Shown here one piece after another: positions 24,734 to 33,774 of a stretch of 64,000 nt of DNA; the stretch's first letter is position 1, and the number at the start of each line of letters is the position of its first letter. The notes under the pieces are model-generated. The model was not told the DNA's origin. It did not search any database and was given only the letters and a program-made list of their open reading frames with translations. This DNA comes from CAUZIZ01 sp965218775 (GTDB lineage Bacteria; Acidobacteriota; UBA6911; RPQK01; JAJDTT01). The DNA lies in assembly GCA_965218775.1 (NCBI GenBank), contig CBDCLS010000006.1, positions 2,480,001 to 2,544,000 of the forward strand, written 5' to 3'. The position numbers and the translations under genes are program-made.

Positions 24734-25633
24734 TCAATCTCCCCCTGCTGCAGCCTCTCCTCGAAGAAGGATACTGATCGTTCTCGCTGCATCGTTGCTC
24801 TTGATGTTCAGGAAGGCCGTCTTTGGTCCAGGGGGAGATTGAGGGAAGAATCTCCAACGATGTGTACGGGACCGTTTGGGTGGGATGATTAGGGGGATGC
24901 CTCCCGCCTTGTGACTGAAGTCGAAGGTGTCGTTAAATGTTGTCTGCATCTCGCTGATCACCAGGTCCTCATCACCGCGGTTGGCCAATGTAATGGTTCG
25001 GGCTACGGGAAGAAAACCGATCAGTTGGCTTCCGAAGTCAAGCGTGACTGCTGGTGAAGCGAGCAGAGCCGGTCCCTGTCCTACCGACTTTTGCAGGTCA
25101 GGTGAGTCAGCGTTCGCAAGGATTCTGACTTTAGCCTTTCCTCCTATCACACGGGTCACTTCAGCTTGCTGTTCACCCCTCATGGCCGGAAAAGCCTGAA
25201 CGAAAGTGTCAAAGTGGCGTGTTAGGAAGCCACTCCTGGCCAAAGGCATTGGAAAGCCAAAGAGACGCATTTGTTTTACCTTGCTGATGAACTCTCCACT
25301 CTTTGTCGTAAACCCAAGAGTGGTTTGCTGCTCTCCCAGGTTGCTAGAGCTCGCACTCTTTATCCCGGTTGAGTCCAGCAGGGGTGTCCAGAGATATACT
25401 GGACAGGGATCCACGCCGCAGCTGGCGGTGACATCGAAACTTCCGCTACCACCAGGGGCCACTTGCCTGAGCGAGGGTTGGATAGACACTCGTATTGTCG
25501 TGATCTCCGGGGTCGCCTGCCCATCCTCGGGATTCTCCTGCTCGCGTTGTGCCAGGTTCAACGAACCCAATAGAATCAACAGCACCATCAGCTTGCTCTT
25601 CTTTGGAGGAACGACGCGGTCTTGGCACTTCAT
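24734..25633 (-). CDS. Secreted protein with a choice-of-anchor (ASPM/SPD2/Hydin-like) domain
   Basis: About 299 residues from the ATG that overlaps the upstream stop (ATGA at 25630-25633), which decides the start; a longer frame exists but lacks that coupling. The N-terminus has K-K-S-K then LMVLLILLGSLNLA, a signal sequence. The C-terminal 110 residues (V-T-L-D-F-G-S-Q-L-I-G, then R-T-I-T-L-A-N-R-G-D-E-D-L-V-I, ending N-I-K-S-N-D-A-A-R-T-I-S-I-L-L-R-G-E-A) are the Ig-like choice-of-anchor D domain. The middle is unassigned. It is co-transcribed with the dockerin protein, so the pair may form an extracellular assembly; that is inference. Confidence 0.75.
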   Translation of the reverse strand: MKCQDRVVPPKKSKLMVLLILLGSLNLAQREQENPEDGQATPEITTIRVSIQPSLRQVAPGGSGSFDVTASCGVDPCPVYLWTPLLDSTGIKSASSSNLGEQQTTLGFTTKSGEFISKVKQMRLFGFPMPLARSGFLTRHFDTFVQAFPAMRGEQQAEVTRVIGGKAKVRILANADSPDLQKSVGQGPALLASPAVTLDFGSQLIGFLPVARTITLANRGDEDLVISEMQTTFNDTFDFSHKAGGIPLIIPPKRSRTHRWRFFPQSPPGPKTAFLNIKSNDAARTISILLRGEAAAGGD

Positions 25634-27987
25634 GGACCTATGAACTTCTCTTCGACCAGCACAACCATCTCCGAGCCCCTGAAAAAGTTCCATTGAGCTG
25701 AGCGCACCTCGATCGTCATCTTGATCGGAGTGTCCATCGTCTCCGGCAGCAAATAGATCCTCTTTTCAAACCGAATTAACAAGGAACTATCGAGCACAGA
25801 GAGGCCGCTTGATGTCATCTCGAAAACTACTCCCGTACCTTCCGACTCCTCGGAAACCAGGAGCGTTGCTTGCGTCGATCCGCCTACTTCCTGTTTGAGA
25901 TCAAAGAAGTGTTTTCCAATTCCGCTTTCTGCTTCTTGCTGCCCGCCGTAGAACAGCTGAAACAGAGTTTCTTTACCCGTGGAGTTGTTCACCAGAGATG
26001 CGGTTCCGGCGGACGCATTCTCCTCAAGGTCGGCTGAATTCAGGCTCCCGCCGTCGACGAAGACCAGCAGGGAAGCAAACGGGACCTCGTCCGGCTCTTG
26101 CGCCAGCAGGATGACTGGAGCAAGCGTCCCCGGGGATTGCTGAGTCGGCAGGTTCAGGCCGTCCCCCTGAGTTTCGCCGGGGACCGTCTCTGCCTCGATC
26201 ACATCGCCGGCAGCAAAGAAAATGCCGGCATCGGGCTGGAACAGGACCCGGAACAGAAAGTCGTTGCTCTGCTTATTGTTGATGGCGACTCTGACTGCAC
26301 CAGTAACCGCTCCTTCTGGAACGTACACGAGGAGCTCTTGCGCCGAAGCGGCTAACACAGGGGCTTCAACCCTGGTGTTGTCAGACCCCTGGAATGTGAC
26401 CTGGTTGTTCTCAGGGACAGGGTCGAAGTCCGAGCCCACGATTTCAACCTTATGACCCATTTCACCGTGGAACGGAAGCAGACGCTCGACGCGTGGTGCA
26501 CCCGAAGTGGGCGTAACCGTGGTGAAGCTCCTGGTGACGGTTTTGGTAAAGGGAAGCTGATGGCCTTCCAGCACGGTGGTAGAGGTCAAAGTGGCTATGA
26601 CATCGAAAGTCTCGCCAGGAGCGTCGGGTAGACGGATGACTTGATCGCTCAGGACTATCTCCGTCTCCATATTCGACCTGACGACACCCTCCGCCGGCGG
26701 CTCTGGGACCGGCCTCAGAGTCATGACCGCAGACCCCTTTCCCAGGCTACCTTCAGCGCTGACGGCTAGACTACCGTCTACGACACGTTGGACATGAAAA
26801 CTGAGGCCCTCGGTTGCATCGATAGAAGACACCTGTAGGTAGTGGAACTCAGGGGTTAAGCCACCTGACTGCTTCTGGATGCCAAGAATCCCTCCTTCTT
26901 CCAGGCTGGAGAAGTCGGTGGAGGCCTTTTCAACACGAAACTCGGAACGGAGCAATCGCATGTGTTCGCCGGCTTGCCGTATCTTGATCGTGAAAGCGGG
27001 CGATGAGCCGGCCAGCAAGGTATGAGGTGTGATGTCGAATACAGCGTTGAAAACAGGTTCTTTTACGTTCACAGTGACCGTTTCCGTGGTGGGAAAGTTA
27101 GCACTGTCCTCCACCTCCAGCTCAATGCTGCCTTCCTTCAAGCCGATTACTTCTATGAAGGTGTCTTTCAGCTCTGCAACGGCGATTCGTTGATCCTGCG
27201 CAGATAAAGGTCTTAGCCTATAGGGAGGAATACCTCCAGCGACTAGGAAGACGTCTTCTCCGCTACCCGGCGACAAGAGCACAGTAGCGCTGGATGGAAG
27301 TACCTCTAGCGTAGGGGCTGAGGACCTGACCTCGTAGCCCACGCTGTTACTCTGCTCCCCGTCGACAGTGACGGTCACCGCGTAGAGCACGGGAGGCGAA
27401 AACACCAACCTGCCTCCCAGACTCTCCGGGACCGTACCCATGATCACCGTTTCGGAGGCGCTGCTGACCTCTGCCTGAATCATCGCTTCTGGCCGGTAAA
27501 ACAGAACCATGTTCTTGCCAGGGTCAGAGCTGAATCCTCGGCCAACCAGCGTGAAATTGCCTTTCTCTGGTCCCATGGTGGGTGAAATCAGCCGGATCCT
27601 GAGAGCTTCTTCCGAGAGGGCACCGCCGCAGCTGGGGAGTTCCGATCTTCCCAGATTGTGAAGCAGCAGTTGGACTAGATCCTGCACATCGACGACGCTG
27701 TCCTGGCCCACATCTGCGTTTCTCAGAGCCTCGCCGGTCAAAGCCCTGTCTCCCAGGATGTGGGACTGGATCAGGACCAGGTCTCTTACATCTCGCTGTC
27801 CATCCAGGTCTGCGTCTCCGAGACAAGGTGGAATCATCTGACGTAGGGCTGGCCGTGAGGCCCAGGCCTGGCCCGGGCTGAAGCTTTGCTCGGAAAACAG
27901 GCATACCAGGGAAAAGGTCAACAGTATCAGCAAGGAGAGCTCCAGCACACTTCCCAGCCGACGGTCAATTAATCGATACCAGCTCAT
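25630..27987 (-). CDS. Large secreted protein with dockerin type I and IPT/TIG-like domains
   Basis: About 785 residues from MSWYRL; a GTG 42 bases further up is also possible. A membrane or signal segment follows (LELSLLILLTFSLVCLFS). Residues about 57-115 hold a dockerin type I pair: GDADLDGQRDVRDLVLIQSH and A-D-V-G-Q-D-S-V-V-D-V-Q-D-L-V-Q-L-L-L, each a Ca-binding loop and helix. An IPT-like stretch (I-S-P-T-M-G-P-E-K-G-N-F-T-L-V-G-R-G-F) follows near 135, and another (V-E-R-L-L-P-F-H-G-E-M-G-H-K-V-E-I-V-G-S-D-F) near 530. Other parts are beta-rich and unassigned. Single dockerins are common in non-cellulosomal proteins of this kind, so cohesin binding should not be assumed. Translationally coupled to the next gene. 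Confidence 0.78.
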   Translation of the reverse strand: MSWYRLIDRRLGSVLELSLLILLTFSLVCLFSEQSFSPGQAWASRPALRQMIPPCLGDADLDGQRDVRDLVLIQSHILGDRALTGEALRNADVGQDSVVDVQDLVQLLLHNLGRSELPSCGGALSEEALRIRLISPTMGPEKGNFTLVGRGFSSDPGKNMVLFYRPEAMIQAEVSSASETVIMGTVPESLGGRLVFSPPVLYAVTVTVDGEQSNSVGYEVRSSAPTLEVLPSSATVLLSPGSGEDVFLVAGGIPPYRLRPLSAQDQRIAVAELKDTFIEVIGLKEGSIELEVEDSANFPTTETVTVNVKEPVFNAVFDITPHTLLAGSSPAFTIKIRQAGEHMRLLRSEFRVEKASTDFSSLEEGGILGIQKQSGGLTPEFHYLQVSSIDATEGLSFHVQRVVDGSLAVSAEGSLGKGSAVMTLRPVPEPPAEGVVRSNMETEIVLSDQVIRLPDAPGETFDVIATLTSTTVLEGHQLPFTKTVTRSFTTVTPTSGAPRVERLLPFHGEMGHKVEIVGSDFDPVPENNQVTFQGSDNTRVEAPVLAASAQELLVYVPEGAVTGAVRVAINNKQSNDFLFRVLFQPDAGIFFAAGDVIEAETVPGETQGDGLNLPTQQSPGTLAPVILLAQEPDEVPFASLLVFVDGGSLNSADLEENASAGTASLVNNSTGKETLFQLFYGGQQEAESGIGKHFFDLKQEVGGSTQATLLVSEESEGTGVVFEMTSSGLSVLDSSLLIRFEKRIYLLPETMDTPIKMTIEVRSAQWNFFRGSEMVVLVEEKFIGP

Positions 27988-28029
27988 TCTGCTCTGATGC
28001 TCTCGGCCAGGAACGTAAGAATCGCACAC

Positions 28030-28337
28030 CGGAAAGCCAAAGGTCTCCAGCTTCAGATCTCAAGGATTCGACTGAATCGATAGTTTAACCACCCAATTCG
28101 GTGATGGCGAGAACATATTGAGGTTCCCCCAAGGTCACGGTCGCCTTCCCTAACCTCTCATGATTGCCACCAGTCCTGCCGAAGAGATAGACAGCAGGTC
28201 CTGGGCCCGGATTTGACTTCAAACCTGGCCTGGCGGAGCATTGCTTGACTCTTGGCTCAATTGGAGTGTTCCAAGACACTCCAAATCTCCTGGACTCTGA
28301 CAGGGGACAGTGAGTCGGAGCTGAAAGGTTTGAATTC
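28030..28337. other. Divergent intergenic region, no gene supported
   Basis: About 308 bp lie between two divergently transcribed secreted-protein genes, so it should hold two promoters. A short minus-strand frame ending at 28085 (with Y-V-L-A-I-T-E-L-G-G) has no start or family support and may be a fragment. I saw no clear promoter hexamers. Confidence 0.4.
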
Positions 28338-30128
28338 GTGTCCCTCTGGGATCATAATTTTCTCTCAAGACCGGATAGGAAAATATTCCTCATCCTGCTC
28401 CCTATCCTTCTGGGGCTTGCCGCCCCTGTTTCGTCCCTGGCGCAGCCTCGTCCCATCGTAAAGGTAGTGACCGAAAACGGTCTAGTTGACGTCGTACAAG
28501 TCGGTGGTCGGTGGGGACTACCCGCCAGCGTTCTTGGGGCTCAAGGTAACCCACTGCCTCTACAGGAGGTGAGCGCGGTGTCCTTAAGGGTGGGCGACCG
28601 AGCCAATCCGCAATGGGTGCCCGGATCCGTCGAGGTCGGGTCGGCCAATCCCCAGACGACCTTCCCCAGACCACCTAGCCAGCTAGAGACATTTTGCGTG
28701 GGCTGTAACGGTCCAAAGCCTTCAATTACGATCCTCCTCTGGTCTCGTCTGCCCCTCAAGGCGGCCCGGGTCATGGTCGCCCGCGTAAGCCTGGGAGTCG
28801 ATGCAACCGACCCCAACACGGTATATACCGACGGCAACTCAATTCTCGTGGAAATCTGGTTTGCTCGGACTGCCCTTGCGAACCGCCCCCCCGAAGTCGA
28901 CGCTGGCCCGGAGCAAACAGTGGAGTTTGGACAGACCGTTACACTTCAAGGGACGGTGCACGATCCCGACGGAAATTTACTGACGCTTCTTTGGACGATG
29001 GAAGATGAAGTGGAGGGGAGCGGGATCACTATCAACGATGCCACCTCACCCGTGGCAAGCTTTACAGCTCCCAGCGAGCCCAGGGACTTGACCTTCCAGC
29101 TCTGTGCCAGCGATGCTAAAGCGCTATCGGCATGCGATACCACAGACGTCTTCGTCGTCCCGCCGGCTCCGGCGATCACATCCATCTCACCCGGAAGCGC
29201 TCCCCCTGACAGCCGCATCACGATCAATGGAAGTGGCTTCGCGGTGGGTGAAGCGCAAGTGTTCTTCGACGGGATATCGGGCCTCGAAGTCGATCTCCAA
29301 GGTGACTCGAAGATCTTGGCAACGGTGCCATCCAGGCTGACCCCGGGGCCCGTGGATATTACCGTGACGACCGCCGGCGGATCCGCAACCCTGATCGGTG
29401 GGCTAGACGGCTTCACTCTCGAGAAGAAGCTGTACTTCGCCCATTTCGGAAACGGCAACGGCTTCACCTCCGATCTGGTCCTGATCAATGCGTCCGCTAC
29501 AGAGTTCGTATTTGGCACCGCTGATTTCCTGGACGACGACGGACTTCCTCTTCTAGTGGGCTTCGCCATCACGAAGGCTGCGAGAGCTAGTGGTCTCGTC
29601 AAGGGGGCCCCGGCTCTCCCGATCTTTAGCAGCGTGCCTTTCTTTATCCGTCCGCTCGGTGTTGTCACCCTCTCCACCGATGGTAAGGGTGACCTGGTGG
29701 CCGGCAGCGTCGTTGTCACGGCCGATCGAAATCTGGGAGGAGTCATCCGCTTTCACATACCTGACGTTGGAATCGCCGGAGTGGGTGGAAGCCAGCCTTT
29801 GAACAGCTTCATAACCCCCGTGCGGCGAAAGTTGGGTGGGATGAACACCGGTGTGGGTATTCACAACACGGAAACCGAGCCCATCTCGCTGGCCCTGCAG
29901 CTGAGACGCGACGGGCAGGAGGTTGGCCAGGCAAGAGTCCAGGAATTCCCACCGGGGGGACACCTGGCTCTTTTTATCGACCAGATCTTTCCAAATGCCG
30001 ACACCGACGATTTCAACGGGACGTTGGTGGTTCTGGTGGACGATGAAAAAAGAGCTGCGGCTACGGCATTTGAGCTGGGGTTAGAGCCGGGCGAGTTCAC
30101 CAACCTCCCGGTGCAACCCCTGAAATAA
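28338..30128 (+). CDS. Secreted protein with PKD-like, IPT/TIG and extracellular C-terminal domains
   Basis: 596 residues from GTG. Signal peptide IFLILLPILLGLAAPVSSLA ends near residue 36. Residues about 185-275 form a PKD/REJ-like domain: N-R-P-P-E-V-D-A-G-P-E-Q-T-V, then D-P-D-G-N-L-L-T-L-L-W-T. An IPT/TIG domain follows (ITSISPGSAPPDSRITINGS, about 282-365). The last 220 residues carry L-Y-F-A-H-F-G-N-G-N-G-F-T-S-D-L-V-L-I-N and GGVIRFHIPDVGIAGVGGSQ, P-V-R-R-K-L-G-G-M-N-T-G-V-G-I-H-N. This C-terminal module recurs in the window (remnant at 45803-46229). Function is probably structural or adhesive at the cell surface. Confidence 0.78.
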   Translation: MSLWDHNFLSRPDRKIFLILLPILLGLAAPVSSLAQPRPIVKVVTENGLVDVVQVGGRWGLPASVLGAQGNPLPLQEVSAVSLRVGDRANPQWVPGSVEVGSANPQTTFPRPPSQLETFCVGCNGPKPSITILLWSRLPLKAARVMVARVSLGVDATDPNTVYTDGNSILVEIWFARTALANRPPEVDAGPEQTVEFGQTVTLQGTVHDPDGNLLTLLWTMEDEVEGSGITINDATSPVASFTAPSEPRDLTFQLCASDAKALSACDTTDVFVVPPAPAITSISPGSAPPDSRITINGSGFAVGEAQVFFDGISGLEVDLQGDSKILATVPSRLTPGPVDITVTTAGGSATLIGGLDGFTLEKKLYFAHFGNGNGFTSDLVLINASATEFVFGTADFLDDDGLPLLVGFAITKAARASGLVKGAPALPIFSSVPFFIRPLGVVTLSTDGKGDLVAGSVVVTADRNLGGVIRFHIPDVGIAGVGGSQPLNSFITPVRRKLGGMNTGVGIHNTETEPISLALQLRRDGQEVGQARVQEFPPGGHLALFIDQIFPNADTDDFNGTLVVLVDDEKRAAATAFELGLEPGEFTNLPVQPLK

Positions 30129-30153
30129 GAGGCGACATTCGGCTCTATCTTGG

Positions 30154-30558
30154 CTATGAAGTAGTCGGAATGTGTCGGGCCTCGAGCGGCGCCACCCGGG
30201 CCAGATTGTCGAAATCGCGATCGTGATGAAGTACCGTCAGGTCGTTGCGGATCGCGCAGACAGCGATCAGACAGTCGACTCCGGAACGCACGGTCACTCC
30301 GGCGTGTCGAGCGGATCGATACAGGTCGACCGCCTGCTCATGGACTTCCCAGGTCAGCGGGGACTCCACGATCGGCAGGGCCAGCATCGCCTCTTTGGCG
30401 AGGTTGAACGCCCGCTGTTGATCGAAGCCCTGGAGTACCTCCTGCAGGATTGGGAGGCAGATGACCACTTCCTCCAGATCCGCCTCCGTCTCGAAGAGAT
30501 CGATGCTGCTGGAAGGGCGGAAGAACTCGATCCAGGCCGAGGTGTCGACGAGAAACAT
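30154..30558 (-). CDS. vapC: PIN-domain toxin (VapC family), third pair
   Basis: 134 residues, the standard VapC length. M-F-L-V-D-T-S-A-W-I-E-F-F gives the first Asp. CLPILQEVLQGF has the conserved Glu. VRSGVDCLIAVCAIRNDLTV has the third acidic residue, followed by LHHDRDFDNLARV with the last. All four catalytic acidic positions of the PIN RNase are present, so it is probably active. The antitoxin gene ends 10 bases upstream. It lies just downstream of a secreted-protein gene on the other strand. Confidence 0.92.
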   Translation of the reverse strand: MFLVDTSAWIEFFRPSSSIDLFETEADLEEVVICLPILQEVLQGFDQQRAFNLAKEAMLALPIVESPLTWEVHEQAVDLYRSARHAGVTVRSGVDCLIAVCAIRNDLTVLHHDRDFDNLARVAPLEARHIPTTS

Positions 30559-30568
30559 CTACGCGTCC

Positions 30569-30787
30569 TCAGTCTCTGGTTCCGGAACGATCATCCCTCA
30601 TCTCGGAGAGGTTACCTCGCCACAGGCCGGATTGACGCAGCTCCAGGATCCGCCGGGCCTTGATGCGTCGGACGAAGTCTGTCAGGGCCCGCTCGACCGT
30701 TCGTGAGTAGGTTCGCTCTCCGCTCAAGCGCTGAGCCTCTTCGAGGAGCTGTGCATCCAACACAAGATTTGTACGTTTCATGTGCAT
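30569..30787 (-). CDS. vapB: VapB-type antitoxin, third pair
   Basis: 72 residues: M-K-R-T-N-L-V-L-D-A-Q-L-L-E-E-A-Q-R-L, then Y-S-R-T-V-E-R-A-L and R-R-I-L-E-L-R-Q-S-G-L-W-R-G-N-L-S-E-M-R-D-D. This is the ribbon-helix-helix antitoxin family in which the strand begins R-T-N-L and the tail has G-x-x-W-x-G-x-L-x-x-M-R. That tail inserts into the PIN active site. The start could be either of two Met codons six bases apart. The operon is probably autorepressed. Confidence 0.88.
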   Translation of the reverse strand: MHMKRTNLVLDAQLLEEAQRLSGERTYSRTVERALTDFVRRIKARRILELRQSGLWRGNLSEMRDDRSGTRD

Positions 30788-30896
30788 AGGATCCCACTAG
30801 CCGCTTACTCAGGTCAAGAGAGAACGCCCGCAACGCCTGCGATGGGTAGGATGTCCAGCACGGGAAGTGTGGGCTACCCACATTAACGCCTTCGGC

Positions 30897-30972
30897 GTAG
30901 CGGTGGGCTCCAGGCCGCCGTCCGAGCCAAAGGCTCGGAAGAATAGGACTTCGGCCTGGAGGCCAAAGCTAC
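30897..30972. repeat. Palindromic intergenic repeat, family B, copy 2
   Basis: Opposite orientation to copy 1: GTAGCGGTGGGCTCCAGGCC at the left and GGCCTGGAGGCCAAAGCTAC at the right, with an inner hairpin around CCGAGCCAAAGGCTCGG. The right flank (GTTCGCCAATGAAGTTTCAG) is shared, inverted, with the copy at 59419. The remaining 30788-31181 gap also holds a 9-bp repeat CTGCTCACT (about three units near 31128) and no gene. Confidence 0.85.
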
Positions 30973-31052
30973 GTTCGCCAATGAAGTTTCAGGTTCCCGC
31001 CCCTGGGAAACATCAAGAACCACGCGATTGGGCGGGGGAGATTGTGCTGTTG

Positions 31053-31115
31053 TCCGGCTCTCTCCGCGGAATATGGGCTCATGTTTCTGACAAGTCACGT
31101 CGTTCGCGGCACTGT
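31053..31115. repeat. 63-bp dispersed repeat, family D, copy 1
   Basis: This stretch (TCCGGCTCTCTCC, then GGGCTCATGTTTCTGACA, then GTCGTTCGCGGC) recurs with a few differences at 48221-48284, upstream of the SEC-C gene. Both copies are intergenic. The role is unknown. Confidence 0.7.
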
Positions 31116-31181
31116 ATCTCCCTACTGCTCACTGCTCACTGCTCACTACCCAATTTTCAGCCTAGTGCTCGGGAGGGGCGA

Positions 31182-32246
31182 TCACGGCAGTGTCACATCC
31201 CATATCTTCGCTCGACGCGCTTTGCCTTCCGGTCCCTCGATGTACAGAGTTACGATGAACTCGCCGGGCGCTTCGTAACGATGGGTGGGGTGACGCTCGG
31301 TGGAGAACTTACCATCGCCGAAATCCCAGCGCCAGGAGGTTATCTTGCCGTGGGAACGATCACGGAATGCCACAATGCGATCGCCCCGGCTGAGAACCTG
31401 GAAAGACCAGTCGGCCTCGACTGACTTGCGCAGAGATTTCTCGATGGGCATCAATCGAAAGGCGACTAGATCCGACGCGTCTCCATACATCGTCGTCTTG
31501 TGCGAAAGGTTCCAGAATCCACCGTATCGCTCGGCCTTTTCGTCGTCATAGTCGAGAATGGCCCAGGACATACCAATCACTTTATCTTCCACCAGCTTTG
31601 ATGGAACGGCTCGCGAACTGTCCGGGGGGGCGTAGTCGAACGGTGTTACAAAGAATTCCAGCACGAGCTTGCCACTCTCTCCGTGCTTGAAGCTGTATTT
31701 GCAAGCTGCATTGGCGTAGGGCAAGTCTTTGATCCAAGGCTGTGCGCCCCACACCATTGCCCAGTCCTTGCCTTCAGCGGGCGTAAAGATGTGGTAGTTC
31801 TGCGCATGGACGCCGTGAAACAAGAAGTGTGTTTCTAGTCGGTCGCGCAGCTTCTCATTCGGATGCATCTGGCGGATCAGTGGTCCGCCCGATAGATCGC
31901 CGTCGATCACGACCTCGAAGATGTCGTTATGCAGATCCTCACGGGCGAAGTCCCAGTAATTGTCCTGAGCTTCGTAGAGAAAGTAGAGCTGGTTCAGCCC
32001 CTTGACCCAGCCGACTTTGACCTTCACATCCAGATTCACCGGATCGTGCCTGTTGCCGATTCCAACGACCGTCTCCCGCAATTGATCCATGCCGATTGCG
32101 TAAGAATCGGGAACGATCGACCAGTCCTCGACGCTGGCGTCAATCCGAGGAATCTGATCGGCGGGAAACTGAAACACCTGAAATTCAACATCGGGCCGCT
32201 CAATTCCGATGCTCAGAGCAGCAATCAGAAGACACAGTGAGTTCAT
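31182..32246 (-). CDS. Secreted protein with CBM9-like N-terminal part and PKD domain
   Basis: 354 residues. Signal peptide MNSLCLLIAALSIG. Residues about 30-270 contain I-P-R-I-D-A-S-V-E-D-W, the start pattern of carbohydrate-binding family 9-like domains, followed by L-N-Q-L-Y-F-L-Y-E-A-Q-D-N-Y and D-I-F-E-V-V-I-D-G-D. The C-terminal 75 residues are a PKD domain: V-A-F-R-D-R-S-H-G-K-I-T-S-W-R-W-D-F-G-D-G-K, then H-R-Y-E-A-P-G-E-F-I-V-T-L. A glycan-binding surface protein is the likeliest reading. It starts after a GGAG box and lies 50 bp downstream of the VOC gene on the same strand. Confidence 0.75.
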   Translation of the reverse strand: MNSLCLLIAALSIGIERPDVEFQVFQFPADQIPRIDASVEDWSIVPDSYAIGMDQLRETVVGIGNRHDPVNLDVKVKVGWVKGLNQLYFLYEAQDNYWDFAREDLHNDIFEVVIDGDLSGGPLIRQMHPNEKLRDRLETHFLFHGVHAQNYHIFTPAEGKDWAMVWGAQPWIKDLPYANAACKYSFKHGESGKLVLEFFVTPFDYAPPDSSRAVPSKLVEDKVIGMSWAILDYDDEKAERYGGFWNLSHKTTMYGDASDLVAFRLMPIEKSLRKSVEADWSFQVLSRGDRIVAFRDRSHGKITSWRWDFGDGKFSTERHPTHRYEAPGEFIVTLYIEGPEGKARRAKIWDVTLP

Positions 32247-32296
32247 TTCTGTTCTCCGTTCAGTTCACTCGGCGAGCGCGGACGGCTGCCGTCTCT

Positions 32297-33079
32297 CTAC
32301 GCCTTCTTGTCGGCATGGATCGCGATCGCAGCGCCCTGAGGATCCAGGCACTGGGCAATCCAGCCGCCACCGGGTACCTCCATTGGGCCGTTCAGGATCG
32401 TGCCGCCTTTCTCCTTGATCTTCTCGGCAGTGGCATGAACGTCCGCAACCGAGACATAGAGGAGCCAGGCCGGAGGACCGGGCATCTGCTCCGATTTGGT
32501 AAACATGCCGCCCAGCGTCGTTCCGCCGAGGCCGTACATCTGGTAGATTCCCATCTCCCCCATGTCCATGGCATCCGTCTTTTCCCAGCCGAACAGTGCT
32601 TCATAGAACCCGAAGGCAGCTTCCTGATCAGTCGTCGCTAGCTCGTGCCAGGAGACTTCACCGAGGCCGTCCGATTCCTGTTTGGGCGGGTCTTCACCCA
32701 CAGCCGTGAAGATTGAGAAGACGGCCCCTTGAGGATCGGCTAGCACGGCGAAACGCCCGGCGTCCGGAACGTCCTCGGGGCCATGGAGAAGGCTCGCCCC
32801 GAGCCCTTTGGCCTGGTCCGCGGTGGCGTCAACGTCGGGACTGGAAACATGGGCAAGCCAGTGGGGAGGAGCCCCCATCTCAACGGCCTTCTGTGGCAGC
32901 GTCATGACTCCGCCGATAGGACCCGCTTTGCTCACCCACATGGTGTAGTCCTTCTCGCCGCCTTGCCAGGCTTCCGTCTCCCACCCGATGGTCTCCCCGT
33001 AGAATTTGATAGCGCCCTCCACATCGGTCGTCAGTAGTTCGGACCACACAAACCGGCCCAAGGAATTCTGTCCCGACAT
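32297..33079 (-). CDS. VOC-superfamily protein with two glyoxalase-like domains
   Basis: 260 residues, start supported by AAAGGAGACG. Two copies of the beta-alpha-beta-beta-beta VOC module are seen. Residues 8-122 begin R-F-V-W-S-E-L-L-T-T-D-V-E-G-A-I-K-F-Y and end V-L-A-D-P-Q-G-A-V-F-S-I-F. Residues 138-258 begin V-S-W-H-E-L-A-T-T-D-Q-E-A-A-F-G-F-Y and end Q-C-L-D-P-Q-G-A-A-I-A-I-H. Proteins of this CFP30-like subgroup are often annotated as putative hydroxylases or glyoxalases, with no established substrate. Cytoplasmic. Confidence 0.9.
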   Translation of the reverse strand: MSGQNSLGRFVWSELLTTDVEGAIKFYGETIGWETEAWQGGEKDYTMWVSKAGPIGGVMTLPQKAVEMGAPPHWLAHVSSPDVDATADQAKGLGASLLHGPEDVPDAGRFAVLADPQGAVFSIFTAVGEDPPKQESDGLGEVSWHELATTDQEAAFGFYEALFGWEKTDAMDMGEMGIYQMYGLGGTTLGGMFTKSEQMPGPPAWLLYVSVADVHATAEKIKEKGGTILNGPMEVPGGGWIAQCLDPQGAAIAIHADKKA

Positions 33080-33209
33080 TTCTCGTCTCCTTTCGAGTAA
33101 TCTGGTCTCGGATTTCTAACCAACCTACGATTCTACATAGTTACACCTGCAGAAGCAGGCAACATCGCCGAACATTTACAAACTATTGTTGCTCTCTATA
33201 CTCTATTGT

Positions 33210-33635
33210 TCAGGCCCCTAGCCGCCCCGCCATCATCAGGTTTTTCACGTTGCGGGAGTAGAGTGATCTAAGCGGGATGCTGAAGACCTGCGACCCCATA
33301 CTGTCCCAGTTTTCATCGGTGCGAGGAGAGGGGAAGGGGGGCTCATCCCGAGTCAGGATGCCTCCTTGAACGTGAATGTCGATTCCCCAGCAGCCATAGG
33401 CCACTGCGTCCTCCAGGAACTGGGGGTCCTGAACCTGCTGTTGGGTGACGACGTGGTCGCCCAGTAGGCGGCGCGATTCGCGTTTGTAGGGCCAGAACCC
33501 TACGAACTCCAGGCCATAGTTCTCGGCTCCGTGGTCTCCCCGGTTCTTGATGTGGTCCCAGACACCCAGCAGCTGGCGGAGGCCCTCGTGGCGGATCCGA
33601 TCGTTGTCGTGAAAGGGGTGATGAGGTGCGCCCAC
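33210..33635 (-). pseudogene. Fragment of an FAD-dependent oxidoreductase
   Basis: 141 readable residues, compared with 500-700 in intact relatives. FWPYKRESRRLLGDHVVTQ, then D-A-V-A-Y-G-C-W-G-I-D-I-H and I-P-L-R-S-L-Y-S-R-N-V-K-N-L-M-M-A-G-R match the C-terminal half of the FAD_oxidored family. The frame stops directly after A-G-R-L-G-A, where relatives continue I-S-A-T-H. There is no N-terminal FAD-binding domain, and the frame opens without a ribosome-binding site. A dead fragment, cut at both ends. Confidence 0.78.
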
Positions 33636-33689
33636 TGCGACGATAGGACGACATGATTCTCCTCTCCCACGAGTATCGCTGGCAGTTCA

Positions 33690-33717
33690 GACGGAGCCGC
33701 GACCGGTTGCGGCTCCG
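33690..33717. terminator. Strong hairpin, possible terminator
   Basis: Stem ACGGAGCCGC / GCGGCTCCGT (10 bp, perfect) with loop GACCGGTT, followed on the plus strand by only TTTC. It lies 58 bp beyond the stop of the minus-strand gene at 33775-34080. Without a real U-tract it may be an RNA-stabilising or attenuation hairpin. Confidence 0.4.
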
Positions 33718-33774
33718 TTTCGATAGAGGCTCTGTCAGATGGAGAACCCTAGATGATTCTCTAGCCGATGAGTC

